Positions 6,479 to 15,068 of a stretch of 64,000 nt of DNA are shown one piece after another; positions within the stretch are counted from its first letter, which is position 1, and each line of letters begins with the position of its first letter. A model generated the notes under the pieces. It was not told where the DNA came from. It was given only the letters and a program-made list of their open reading frames with translations, and ran no database searches. This DNA is from an uncultured Ruminococcus sp. GTDB taxonomy: Bacteria; Bacillota; Clostridia; Lachnospirales; Lachnospiraceae. Position numbers and translations under genes: made by a program. The DNA lies in contig CAKRLG010000004.1 of the NCBI GenBank assembly GCA_934359255.1, forward strand, positions 62,001 to 126,000. Direction: 5' to 3'.

Positions 6479-8554
6479 ATGAAATTTATAATCAAACATG
6501 AAATCAAGGGACGTATGCGTGTTCATCTTCTTCAGAATCGTATGACATTTGAGCAGGCAGATACGTTACTTTATTATCTGAGCAGCCAGAAACTGGTGAC
6601 AGGTGTGAAAGTCCGTGAGAAAACACAGGATGCCACAATTAATTTTGTGGGAAACCGGGAAGAAGTGATCCGGGCACTGAAAGCTTTTCATTATGAAACA
6701 GCCAGAGTACCGGAGGCTTATCTGAAAAATTCCGGCCGGGAACTGCAGAATGAGTACTGGGAAAAACTGGTCAATAAAGTGGTCATGCGTATGGGAAGTA
6801 AAATGTTTCTTCCTGTATCTGTCCGTTCCGTGATCACTGCAGTCAAATCGGTGAAATATCTGTGGCATGGAGTACGGACGATTGCAAAAGGAAAACTGGA
6901 AGTTCCTGTGTTGGATGCAACTGCGATTGGTGTATCCATTTTCCGCGGAGACTTTGAGACTGCAGGATCCACCATGTTTCTTCTGGGAATCGGAGAGATT
7001 CTGGAAGAGTGGACCCATAAGAAATCTGTGGATGATCTGGCAAGAAGCATGTCATTGCACGTATCCAGGGTATGGTTGGTGAAAGACGGACAGGAGATTC
7101 TGATGCCGTCAGATCAGATCCGGACAGGAGATGAGATTGTTGTTCATATGGGCAACGTGATTCCTTTTGACGGTGTGGTGACAGCCGGAGATGCCATGGT
7201 CAATCAGGCATCTCTTACCGGAGAATCAGTTCCTGTTCAGAAGAACGCACAGAAATATGCATATGCCGGAACCGTGGTGGAAGAAGGCGAACTGACCATC
7301 TGTGTCAAGGAAGTCAACGGTGGAAGTAAGTTTGAAAAGATCGTTACCATGATCGAAGAGTCCGAAAAACTCAAGTCCAATGTGGAAGGAAAAGCAGAAC
7401 ATCTGGCAGACCGTCTGGTTCCGTATACACTGGCCGGCACAGGTCTGACCTATCTGATCACACGGAATGTGACAAAGACACTGGCGGTACTGATGGTAGA
7501 TTTTTCCTGTGCACTGAAACTGGCGATGCCGATCAGCGTGCTTTCTGCGATCCGGGAAGCCAGCCTGTATGATATTACGGTAAAAGGTGGCAAATTCCTG
7601 GAAGCAATTGCAGAGGCAGATACTATAGTCTTTGACAAGACCGGTACACTGACCAAGGCAGAGCCGACGGTTGCAAAAATCGAGACATTCTGCGATCGTT
7701 CTGAGGAAGAACTGCTCCGTATTGCAGCTTGCCTGGAAGAACATTTTCCCCACTCTATGGCGAAGGCTGTGGTTGATGCCGCCAAAAAACGGAACATTTC
7801 CCATGAAGAGATGCATTCTAAAGTAGAGTATATTGTTGCGCATGGAATTTCTACAACAATCAATGAACATAAAGTAATCATAGGAAGTGCTCATTTTGTC
7901 TTTGAAGATGAACACTGTGTGATCCCGGAAGGTATGGAAGAAAAATTTGCGGCGTTGCCGGAAGAATATTCCCATCTGTATCTGGCAATTGAAGGGGAAT
8001 TATCTGCAGTTATCTGCATCCACGATCCGATTCGCCCGGAGGCATCTGCGGTGATCAATTCTCTGAAACGAGCCGGTATCAGTAAAGTGGTTATGATGAC
8101 CGGCGACAGTGAACGTACCGCAAGAGCTGTGGCAGCACAGATCGGTGTGGATGAATATTATTCTGAAGTATTGCCGGAAGACAAAGCGGGATTTGTAGAA
8201 CGTGAAAAAGCTGCCGGAAGAAAAGTTATCATGATCGGTGACGGTATCAATGATTCACCGGCATTGTCTGCGGCTGATGTGGGAATTGCAATCAGTGATG
8301 GAGCGGAGATTGCCCGTGAGATCGCCGATGTGACGATCGGTGCGGATAATCTTTACGAAATTGTTACATTAAAAGCAATCAGTAACGGACTGATAAAACG
8401 GATTCATAAGAACTATCGTTCGATTATTTTGATTAATGCCGGACTGATTGCTCTTGGTGTGACTGGCATGATTCAGCCGACGACTTCTGCGTTACTGCAC
8501 AATACTTCTACATTGATCATCGGAATGAAGAGCATGCAGAATCTGATTGATTAA
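6479..8554 (+). CDS. Heavy-metal-translocating P1B-type ATPase with atypical metal-site motif
   Basis: 691-residue membrane ATPase that exports or imports a transition metal. P-type motifs are in order: TGES (247-250), DKTGTLT with phosphorylated Asp386, the MTGDSERTARAVA hinge and GDGINDS (about 587-593). The HP locus reads FPHSMA. The N-terminal 80 residues look like a metal-binding domain fold but lack CxxC. The membrane metal site, usually CPC/CPH/SPC, reads S-C-A-L-K-L (343-348) with the Pro shifted, so ion specificity cannot be assigned from CPx rules. It follows the small acidic gene and ends at a strong terminator. Manganese, zinc, iron or copper are all possible. Confidence 0.9.
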   Translation: MKFIIKHEIKGRMRVHLLQNRMTFEQADTLLYYLSSQKLVTGVKVREKTQDATINFVGNREEVIRALKAFHYETARVPEAYLKNSGRELQNEYWEKLVNKVVMRMGSKMFLPVSVRSVITAVKSVKYLWHGVRTIAKGKLEVPVLDATAIGVSIFRGDFETAGSTMFLLGIGEILEEWTHKKSVDDLARSMSLHVSRVWLVKDGQEILMPSDQIRTGDEIVVHMGNVIPFDGVVTAGDAMVNQASLTGESVPVQKNAQKYAYAGTVVEEGELTICVKEVNGGSKFEKIVTMIEESEKLKSNVEGKAEHLADRLVPYTLAGTGLTYLITRNVTKTLAVLMVDFSCALKLAMPISVLSAIREASLYDITVKGGKFLEAIAEADTIVFDKTGTLTKAEPTVAKIETFCDRSEEELLRIAACLEEHFPHSMAKAVVDAAKKRNISHEEMHSKVEYIVAHGISTTINEHKVIIGSAHFVFEDEHCVIPEGMEEKFAALPEEYSHLYLAIEGELSAVICIHDPIRPEASAVINSLKRAGISKVVMMTGDSERTARAVAAQIGVDEYYSEVLPEDKAGFVEREKAAGRKVIMIGDGINDSPALSAADVGIAISDGAEIAREIADVTIGADNLYEIVTLKAISNGLIKRIHKNYRSIILINAGLIALGVTGMIQPTTSALLHNTSTLIIGMKSMQNLID

Positions 8555-8590
8555 GCAAAAAAGTCTGTGAATAAAGGATAATCAGGGAAA

Positions 8591-8625
8591 AGAGAACCGA
8601 AGAAAAGATCCGGTTCTCTTTTTTT
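8591..8625 (+). terminator. Intrinsic terminator after the P-type ATPase
   Basis: AGAGAACCG (8591-8599) pairs perfectly with CGGTTCTCT (8611-8619), followed by seven T. Confidence 0.9.
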
Positions 8626-8691
8626 GATGAAAAAACTGTGCATTGGGAAGCGTGTTACTGTGAACATTCTGCGAATTATGAGACATACTTC

Positions 8692-8744
8692 TTGCATTTG
8701 AGCCGGGAACGTGGTAGTATATAAAAAGTAACGAAATTGTTACA
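8692..8744 (+). promoter_or_regulatory. Promoter of the NlpC/P60 gene with WalR-like inverted motif
   Basis: TTGCAT (8692-8697), 17-bp spacer, TAGTAT (8715-8720). Just downstream, 8728-8744 reads on the minus strand TGTAAC-N5-CGTTAC, one base from the WalR consensus TGTWAH-N5-TGTWAH known from Bacillus. WalR controls peptidoglycan hydrolases there, so the match to this gene is suggestive only. Confidence 0.5.
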
Positions 8745-8793
8745 AAGTCATTAAAAAACAAAGCAACAAAGGCAATAAAAAGAGAGGTTTTAC

Positions 8794-10302
8794 ATGAAAA
8801 AAAGAGTAGTATGTGCGTTTTTGGGACTTGTAATGATGGTTTCTCAGTCTTTTACGGTGTTTGCTGATACAGAATCAGATATCAGACAACAGAAAGCCCA
8901 GGCAGAGAGCCAGTTAAGTCAGACAAATGATACAATCGCTTCTTTGTCTGAACAGCAGCAGCAGATCCAGTCAGAAATCAATGCTATGGATGCAGATATG
9001 GTAGATCTGATGATTCAGATTGATGCTACCAAAACAGACATTGCAAGTACAGAAGATGGAATTGCACAAAAAGAAGCAGATATTACGGAAAAAGAGGGAG
9101 AGATTGACACAACTGCCAGTCAGCTGCAGGATGCAGAGGCAGACCGTGACAAGCAATATGCGGATATGAAAAAACGTATCCAGTACATATATGAGAATGG
9201 TGGAAATGAAGCATGGCTGAATATGTTAAGCGGTGCGGACAGTATCACATCTCTTCTGAATAAAGTAGAATATGCACAGAGTATGCATGATTATGACAGA
9301 AAACAGCTGGAAGCTTTTAAAGAAGTAGTACAGCAGGTAGCCGATCTGAAGACAGATCTGGAGAATCAGAAAGCGGATCTGGAGACACAAAAGAGTGACC
9401 TGGAGACACAGAAAGCATCCCTGGAAAGCCAGCAGGCAGATCTGCAGAGTCAGCAGGCAGACTTACAGGCACAGATGGATGAAAAGAAAGCAACCAGCAG
9501 TGATTACGAAGCTCAGATCGCAACAGCCCAGCAGCAGGCAAATGAGATCAGTAATCTGATCAGCCAGCAACAGGCACAGCTGGATCAGATTGCAGAAGAA
9601 AAACGACAGGCTGAAGAAGAGGCGGCAAGACAGGCGGCGGCTGAGGAAGCAGCCCGTCAGCAGGCAGCGGCAGAAGAAGCAGCAAGACAGCAGGCAGCAG
9701 CTGAAGAAGCCAGCCGTCAGCAGGCAGCAGCGGCCAGTTCGACAAGTACTTCTTCCGGCAACAGTTCGGTTTCACAAAGCAGTGGAAACAGCAGAAACAA
9801 CAGTACAACAAATAACAGTACAACAAACAGCAGTAATGCTGCAACAGACAGCAGTACCGCAGATTCCGGCAGCTCAAGGGACAATAACAGTACCGCAAGT
9901 TCCGGCAGCAGCTCAACAAGCAGTTCCGGTTCGGTAAACAGCAGTGGAGCATCCGGCAGTTCTATCGTAGCATATGCAGATCGGTTTGTTGGTAATCCAT
10001 ACGTATGGGGTGGTAATTCCCTGACAAATGGTATTGATTGTTCTCATTTTGTATATCAGGTTCTGAAAAACACCGGTGCTTACAGTGGTGGCTATACCAC
10101 ATCCGCGGGATGGAGAAGTCTTGGCACAGCAGTTTCAAGTTTATCTGAAGCAAAAGCAGGCGATGTGATCTGTTATTCCGGACATGTGGCTATCTACGAC
10201 GGAAATGGCGGAATCGTGGAAGCGAAAGGAACAAAATGGGGTATCACCCATGACAGAAGTGCAAATTGCAAGACAATCCTTGCGATTCGTCGCTTCACCT
10301 GA
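8794..10302 (+). CDS. Secreted coiled-coil NlpC/P60 peptidoglycan endopeptidase
   Basis: 502 residues. A signal peptide (1-24, MKKRVVCAFLG..TVFA) leads into a long coiled coil (about 25-280) rich in Gln/Glu, including repeats of the type DLETQKS and EEAARQQAAA. A Ser/Asn/Thr-rich linker (about 310-385) precedes a C-terminal NlpC/P60 domain with catalytic Cys416 (GIDCSH), His464 (SGHVAIYD) and a following polar residue. It resembles CwlO/PcsB-type cell-separation hydrolases, whose coiled coil is regulated by FtsEX; no ftsEX lies nearby. Start supported by AGAGAGG 8 nt upstream. Monocistronic: own promoter and terminator. Confidence 0.93.
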   Translation: MKKRVVCAFLGLVMMVSQSFTVFADTESDIRQQKAQAESQLSQTNDTIASLSEQQQQIQSEINAMDADMVDLMIQIDATKTDIASTEDGIAQKEADITEKEGEIDTTASQLQDAEADRDKQYADMKKRIQYIYENGGNEAWLNMLSGADSITSLLNKVEYAQSMHDYDRKQLEAFKEVVQQVADLKTDLENQKADLETQKSDLETQKASLESQQADLQSQQADLQAQMDEKKATSSDYEAQIATAQQQANEISNLISQQQAQLDQIAEEKRQAEEEAARQAAAEEAARQQAAAEEAARQQAAAEEASRQQAAAASSTSTSSGNSSVSQSSGNSRNNSTTNNSTTNSSNAATDSSTADSGSSRDNNSTASSGSSSTSSSGSVNSSGASGSSIVAYADRFVGNPYVWGGNSLTNGIDCSHFVYQVLKNTGAYSGGYTTSAGWRSLGTAVSSLSEAKAGDVICYSGHVAIYDGNGGIVEAKGTKWGITHDRSANCKTILAIRRFT

Positions 10303-10408
10303 CAAAAACACAGTTTTTGAGTTGCTATTATAATAGGTAGAAACACAGCAAATGTATTAGCAAAACGGTTCACGTAACCATGGGTTGGTATACATTACAG
10401 CAAAAAGA

Positions 10409-10453
10409 AGAAAAGCGATCAGAATACAAGGTTCGGGTTGCTTTTCTTTTTTT
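10409..10453 (+). terminator. Intrinsic terminator after the NlpC/P60 gene
   Basis: AGAAAAGC (10409-10416) pairs with GCTTTTCT (10440-10447) over a 23-nt loop region and runs into seven T. It also isolates lon from upstream transcription. Confidence 0.8.
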
Positions 10454-10464
10454 ACGTATTTTAC

Positions 10465-10492
10465 TTGCATTTTCAAAATAACGTGATAGAAT
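10465..10492 (+). promoter_or_regulatory. lon promoter
   Basis: TTGCAT (10465-10470), 16-bp spacer, TAGAAT (10487-10492). The CIRCE operator begins 14 nt after the -10, so transcription would start at its edge. Confidence 0.65.
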
Positions 10493-10505
10493 AGAAGATG
10501 AAAAA

Positions 10506-10532
10506 TCAGCACTCGTGATTAATGAGTGCTAA
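10506..10532 (+). promoter_or_regulatory. CIRCE element (HrcA operator) upstream of lon
   Basis: TCAGCACTC-N9-GAGTGCTAA matches CIRCE (TTAGCACTC-N9-GAGTGCTAA) at 17 of 18 half-site bases with the exact 9-bp spacer. CIRCE is bound by HrcA, the heat-shock repressor that classically controls groESL and dnaK. Confidence 0.93.
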
Positions 10533-10558
10533 CAAAAGAAGAACAAGGAGGAAACATA

Positions 10559-12820
10559 ATGATTACATTGCCGATTTCTGACCTGTTGTTATTACCAGGT
10601 GTGACATTTTTCTTTAAAAAAGATGTGTTTCCCAGTGGAGAGATAACAGCAGAATCTGTTGGAGAAGATATATTATTTATAATGGAAAAAGAAGAAAAGG
10701 AGCAGATGACACCGGATGATTTTTATCCCATTGGCGTGATTGGCGCCATCGACAGCGTAGATGAAGAAGGAAATATACGTGTCAAAGTGAGAGAACGGGT
10801 ACAGATTTCTGATATTGAGATGGGAAAAGATGGTGTGCTCACGGCAGATGCTTCGATTTTTCCGGATGTAGACGATTTTCCAAAAGAAGAAGAGAAAGCA
10901 TTGTTTGAAAAGATGAAACAGGATATCCTTCGATTTATCAAAGAATTTCCATGGGGAGTCTGGGCCCGTGGGGTGATTTTGCACTGGAAGAATGTAGAAG
11001 AAATAGGATGTGCACTTTCTTCTTATTTTAATATCACATGGGAAGAAAAATATGGTATCATAGAGACAGATTCCAGAAGAGAACGATGCAAAAAAATTGA
11101 GGAAGCCGTTTATGAGTTTATGGAGGTATTCCATGTAGGCGAAGAAGCAGAAGAAGCACAGAAAGAGATTCATGAACAGGCTTACCGGGAATCTGCGATT
11201 AAAAAGCAGATCGAACTGCTGCAACAGCAGCTGGATGAGATGCATCCGGAGAACATATCGGATGTGCGTAAATTTGAAACAAAGATTGCACAGTCCGGCA
11301 TGAATGAAGAAGCCAGAAAAGAGGCTGAGAAAGTTTTGAACCGGATGAAACAGGAAGGAAAAGACAGCCATGAATATGGTATGCTGTACGACTACCTGGA
11401 TTTTGTCACTTCACTTTCCTGGAAAACAAAAGAACAGTCGGAGATCGATCTGCAGGAAGCAGAGGAGATTCTGGATGAAGATCATTACGGTCTGAAAAAA
11501 GTGAAAGAACGTATCATTCAGCAGCTTGCCGTAATGGCATTGAATAAAAAACAGTCCGGTTCGATTTTGCTGTTTGTAGGTGCACCGGGTACCGGTAAAA
11601 CCAGTATCGGCCAGAGTATCGCAAGGGCACTGCACCGGGAATATGTAAGAATCAGCCTTGGAGGCATCCGGGATGAGGCAGAGATCCGTGGTCACAGAAG
11701 AACGTATGTAGGTGCAATGCCCGGTCGTATTATGGAAGGTATGAAACGGAGCAAGGCGCAGAACCCTGTTATGGTGCTGGACGAAGTGGATAAACTGGCA
11801 AAAGATTACGGCGGAGATCCGGCAAGTGCCCTTCTGGAAGTGCTGGATCCGGAACAGAACTACAGCTTTACGGACCACTATATGAATGTGCCTTATGATC
11901 TGTCAAATGTATTCTTTGTATGTACGGCAAACAGTACGGATACCATTCCGGAACCGTTGTTAAATCGTATGGAAGTGATTCAGTTTCCCGGTTATACACC
12001 CCTGGAGAAGTTTCATATTGCAAGAAGACATCTGCTTCCGAAAGCGATGAAAGCGATGGGAATCAAGACACAGAACCTGAAGGTTACGGATGGTGCCCTG
12101 GAGAAAATCATCGGGGAATATACCGCAGAGTCAGGTGTGCGCGGGTTAAAGAAACAGGTGGATATAATTTGCAGGCATGCCGCGGTCAAACTGGTCAAAG
12201 GAGAGCAAAAAAGTATTACCGTCAATGAAAAACGGGTACAGGAATTCTTAGGCCAGGGGATCATCCATGATACGATCCTGAAACATCCGCAGCCGGGTGT
12301 GATGACCGGACTGGCATGGACAAGTGCCGGTGGAGAGATTCTGTTTATCGAGACTTCTTTTACCAAAGGTTCCGGAAAAATCACGATCACCGGACAGCTG
12401 GGTGATGTGATGAAAGAGTCTGCACAGATTGCGATCACACTGGTGAAAAAACGCCACCCGGATAAAGCTGATTTATTTAAAGAAAATGATCTGCATATCC
12501 ACGTTCCGTCCGGAGCAGTTCCAAAAGACGGTCCTTCCGCAGGTATTACACTGGTGACGGCACTGACTTCACTGGTGACAGATACACCGGTGAATCCGGA
12601 ATATGCCATGACCGGAGAAGTATCTTTGCGGGGTGGTGTGATGCCAATCGGTGGTCTTCCCGAAAAACTGATGGCAGCTCAGCGGGCAGGTATCAAAAAA
12701 GTATTTATTCCCGCAGAAAATGAGAGGGATCTGGAAGAAGTAGCAGAAGAAGTGAAAGAAAAACTGGAGATCGTCCCGGTAGAAACAGTAGACCAGGTCA
12801 TGAAACTGGTGTTTGCCTGA
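10559..12820 (+). CDS. lon: Lon ATP-dependent serine protease
   Basis: 753-residue cytosolic LonA. It has an N-terminal substrate-binding domain (about 1-190), a coiled-coil linker, an AAA+ module with Walker A GAPGTGKT (341-348) and Walker B VMVLDEVDKL, and a C-terminal protease with Ser660 (KDGPSAGI) and Lys703 (PEKLMAAQ), 43 residues apart as in E. coli Lon. Degrades misfolded and regulatory proteins. The start at 10559 has AAGGAGG 7 nt upstream; the in-frame ATG at 10526 lies inside CIRCE and is unlikely. Heat-shock control by HrcA is inferred from CIRCE. Monocistronic, followed by larB after about 65 nt. Confidence 0.97.
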   Translation: MITLPISDLLLLPGVTFFFKKDVFPSGEITAESVGEDILFIMEKEEKEQMTPDDFYPIGVIGAIDSVDEEGNIRVKVRERVQISDIEMGKDGVLTADASIFPDVDDFPKEEEKALFEKMKQDILRFIKEFPWGVWARGVILHWKNVEEIGCALSSYFNITWEEKYGIIETDSRRERCKKIEEAVYEFMEVFHVGEEAEEAQKEIHEQAYRESAIKKQIELLQQQLDEMHPENISDVRKFETKIAQSGMNEEARKEAEKVLNRMKQEGKDSHEYGMLYDYLDFVTSLSWKTKEQSEIDLQEAEEILDEDHYGLKKVKERIIQQLAVMALNKKQSGSILLFVGAPGTGKTSIGQSIARALHREYVRISLGGIRDEAEIRGHRRTYVGAMPGRIMEGMKRSKAQNPVMVLDEVDKLAKDYGGDPASALLEVLDPEQNYSFTDHYMNVPYDLSNVFFVCTANSTDTIPEPLLNRMEVIQFPGYTPLEKFHIARRHLLPKAMKAMGIKTQNLKVTDGALEKIIGEYTAESGVRGLKKQVDIICRHAAVKLVKGEQKSITVNEKRVQEFLGQGIIHDTILKHPQPGVMTGLAWTSAGGEILFIETSFTKGSGKITITGQLGDVMKESAQIAITLVKKRHPDKADLFKENDLHIHVPSGAVPKDGPSAGITLVTALTSLVTDTPVNPEYAMTGEVSLRGGVMPIGGLPEKLMAAQRAGIKKVFIPAENERDLEEVAEEVKEKLEIVPVETVDQVMKLVFA

Positions 12821-12885
12821 ACAAACAGGGAAAACAGAAAGTATCATAAAGGAAGACAGAGTAAGAAAACAAGGTGAACAAAGAG

Positions 12886-13638
12886 ATGGATATGAGAGAA
12901 GTATTGGAAAAAGTAAAACAGGGTGAGATTTCTGTTGAAGAAGCAGAACACTATTTTCGGAAAGCTCCTTTTGATGAGATGGGATATGCCAAACTGGATA
13001 TGCACCGACAGATCCGTTCCGGTTTTCCGGAAGTGATCTTTTGCAGTGGAAAAGCGGATGCACATCTGGTGCCGATCGTAAAACGGTTATATGAAGCAAA
13101 TGGAGAAGTATTTGGAACCAGAGCATCCGAGCATCAGTACCGGATGCTGAAAGAAATTTATCCGCAGATCCAGTATGATCCGATCTCGCATATCCTGAAA
13201 ATAGAGAATAAAGAAAAGAAAGAGGGTGTCGGCCTGATCGCTGTGTGTACGGCGGGAACAGCTGATATTCCGGTAGCGGAAGAAGCCGCACAGACAGCAG
13301 AATATTTCGGAGCAAAAGTAGAACGGATCTATGATGTGGGTGTGGCTGGTATCCATCGTCTTTTTGCAAGACTGGATGCGATTCAGGATGCAAACTGCGT
13401 GGTCGCAGTGGCAGGGATGGAAGGCGCACTGGCAAGCGTACTGGGTGGCCTGGTGAATAAACCGGTGATTGCCGTACCTACTTCCGTGGGATATGGCGCC
13501 AGTATGAATGGAATATCCGCACTGCTTACGATGATCAATTCCTGCGCCAACGGGATTGCTACGGTAAATATCGATAATGGTTATGGTGCCGGTTATATTG
13601 CAACACAGATTAACCGGATGGGTGCGAAAGAAAAATAG
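12886..13638 (+). CDS. larB: LarB, carboxylase/hydrolase of nickel-pincer cofactor biosynthesis
   Basis: About 250 residues. LarB carboxylates nicotinic acid adenine dinucleotide and hydrolyses it in the first step of nickel-pincer nucleotide synthesis. The N-terminus MREVLEKVKQGEISVEEAE is typical, and the C-terminal AIR-carboxylase-like (PurE-like) domain shows GTADIPVAEEA, VAGMEGALASVLGGL and PTSVGYGAS. I prefer ATG 12886 (AAGGTG 9 nt upstream, matches family length) over the in-frame GTG at 12874. It pairs functionally with larC at the window start although the genes are unlinked. Ends before a strong bidirectional terminator. Confidence 0.92.
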   Translation: MDMREVLEKVKQGEISVEEAEHYFRKAPFDEMGYAKLDMHRQIRSGFPEVIFCSGKADAHLVPIVKRLYEANGEVFGTRASEHQYRMLKEIYPQIQYDPISHILKIENKEKKEGVGLIAVCTAGTADIPVAEEAAQTAEYFGAKVERIYDVGVAGIHRLFARLDAIQDANCVVAVAGMEGALASVLGGLVNKPVIAVPTSVGYGASMNGISALLTMINSCANGIATVNIDNGYGAGYIATQINRMGAKEK

Positions 13639-13710
13639 AACACACCACAGGTGATCTGAAATGCATGTTGACTCATAATTGTGAGAGTACGGAATAGTTA
13701 TGATAAAAGA

Positions 13711-13768
13711 AAAGATGGAAGAAATCGGGAGTCAGAATAATCTGAATCACGATTTCTTCCATCTTTTT
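13711..13768. terminator. Bidirectional intrinsic terminator between larB and the araC-type gene
   Basis: A perfect 17-bp stem (13711-13727 with 13751-13767) with T-rich flank on the plus strand and A-rich start giving T on the minus strand. It lies between convergent genes and can serve both. Confidence 0.88.
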
Positions 13769-13803
13769 ACGTAAGCAACGAACTGGTTCTGTTCCATACT
13801 TGC

Positions 13804-14616
13804 TTAATAATTACCACTTCGTATCTTTTCACGGTACTGTCTCGGTGTCATGCCGATCTGCTGTCGAAAATGATAGCAGAAAGCAGCGGAATCACGGAAG
13901 CCGCAGGAATAAGCAATCTCTGTTACATTATAATCCTGAGTCTGTAAAAGTTTTGCTGCCGCACGGATCCGGTATTGAAGGAGATACTGTTTGGGAGAAA
14001 TCTGTGCTTCCCGCATAAAAATTTTGTAAAGATAAGTTCTGTCCACACCGATATAATCTGCAATATCCTGAATCTTAAGATTATAGGAGTAATTATTGGT
14101 GATGTATTCCAGTGCCTGCTGATAATACTGTTCATTATGATCATTTCGACCGGAAGTGTCCAAACGGGTCATACAGGAGAGCAGCTGGAGAAAAGCAGCT
14201 GCCAGTCCCAGTGGATTCTTTTCGGGAGCGAAAAACAGAGTATTCAGCCGGATCATGGGCTGACAACAGAGATCTGAGACAGTGGTAAAGACAGGGGAAG
14301 ATTGGAAAACCGTGGAGGAGAGAACTTCTTCCACACAGCTTCCGTCAAATCCAACCCAGGCATATTCCCAGGGATCTTCTTTGTCTGCCTGATAATAATG
14401 TGTCTGCATCGGTTCGATTAAAAAGGCATCACCGGCAGAAAGCTCATACTTTTTCTCCTGATAAAAGAATTCCCCTTTTCCCTGCAGAACAACGTGAAGC
14501 AAATAATGGGGGCGGATAGCCGGCCCCCAAAAATGTCCGGGAGCACATTGCTCCCTTCCGCAATAATAGATACGAAGTGCAGTAGTATTCTCTGTGTTTG
14601 AATGTTCCACAGTCAT
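13804..14616 (-). CDS. AraC-family transcriptional regulator
   Basis: About 270 residues. The N-terminal cupin-like sensor (about 20-130) has HYLLHVVLQGKGEF and LSAGDAFLIEPMQTHYY, typical of sugar-responsive AraC proteins of clostridia. The C-terminal double helix-turn-helix (about 170-270) shows LKIQDIADYIGVDRTYLYKIFM and VTEIAYSCGFRDSAAFCYHFR. The ligand is unknown. I place the start at 14616 because GAGGA lies 6 nt upstream; an ATG at 14628 has no site. It begins only about 15 nt after pyrI on the same strand, so it is probably transcribed with pyrBI, an unusual pairing. Ends at the terminator shared with larB. Confidence 0.9.
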   Translation of the reverse strand: MTVEHSNTENTTALRIYYCGREQCAPGHFWGPAIRPHYLLHVVLQGKGEFFYQEKKYELSAGDAFLIEPMQTHYYQADKEDPWEYAWVGFDGSCVEEVLSSTVFQSSPVFTTVSDLCCQPMIRLNTLFFAPEKNPLGLAAAFLQLLSCMTRLDTSGRNDHNEQYYQQALEYITNNYSYNLKIQDIADYIGVDRTYLYKIFMREAQISPKQYLLQYRIRAAAKLLQTQDYNVTEIAYSCGFRDSAAFCYHFRQQIGMTPRQYREKIRSGNY

Positions 14617-14630
14617 CACAGTCCTCATTT

Positions 14631-15068
14631 TTATTTATTACGGTGTCCTCTGTATTTTTCTTCACAGTATTTGCAACGGTATACTTCTTTTCCCGGATCG
14701 GTCAGGATAAATACCTGATCCAGTTCCTGTTCGATGGAAGTGATACAGCGCGGGTTTTTACAACGGATCACGTTGACTACCTGAGACGGCAGGTGCAATT
14801 CTTTCTTTGAGGTAATCTTGCCGTTCTGGATCACGTTCACAGTGATATTGTGATCGATAAATCCGAGAATATCAAGATCCAGCATATCTACGCTACATTC
14901 TACTTTGATGATATCTTTTTTTCCCATTTTGTTGCTGCGGGCATTTTTGATGATGGCAACACAGCAGTCCAGCTTGTCAAGTTTCAGATCATGATAAATT
15001 GTCATGGATTTGCCGGCTTTGATGTGATCCAGAACAAATCCCTCTTCGATACGTCCTACATTTAACAT
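14631..15068 (-). CDS. pyrI: Aspartate carbamoyltransferase regulatory subunit
   Basis: 145-residue PyrI, the regulatory chain that binds CTP/ATP and confers allosteric control on PyrB in de novo pyrimidine synthesis. The N-terminal allosteric domain (about 1-95) is followed by the Zn domain with four Cys as CKNPRC and CKYC, which contacts the catalytic chain. Overlaps the 3' end of pyrB by 7 bp, indicating translational coupling and the usual c6r6 holoenzyme. Cytosolic. Confidence 0.97.
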   Translation of the reverse strand: MLNVGRIEEGFVLDHIKAGKSMTIYHDLKLDKLDCCVAIIKNARSNKMGKKDIIKVECSVDMLDLDILGFIDHNITVNVIQNGKITSKKELHLPSQVVNVIRCKNPRCITSIEQELDQVFILTDPGKEVYRCKYCEEKYRGHRNK

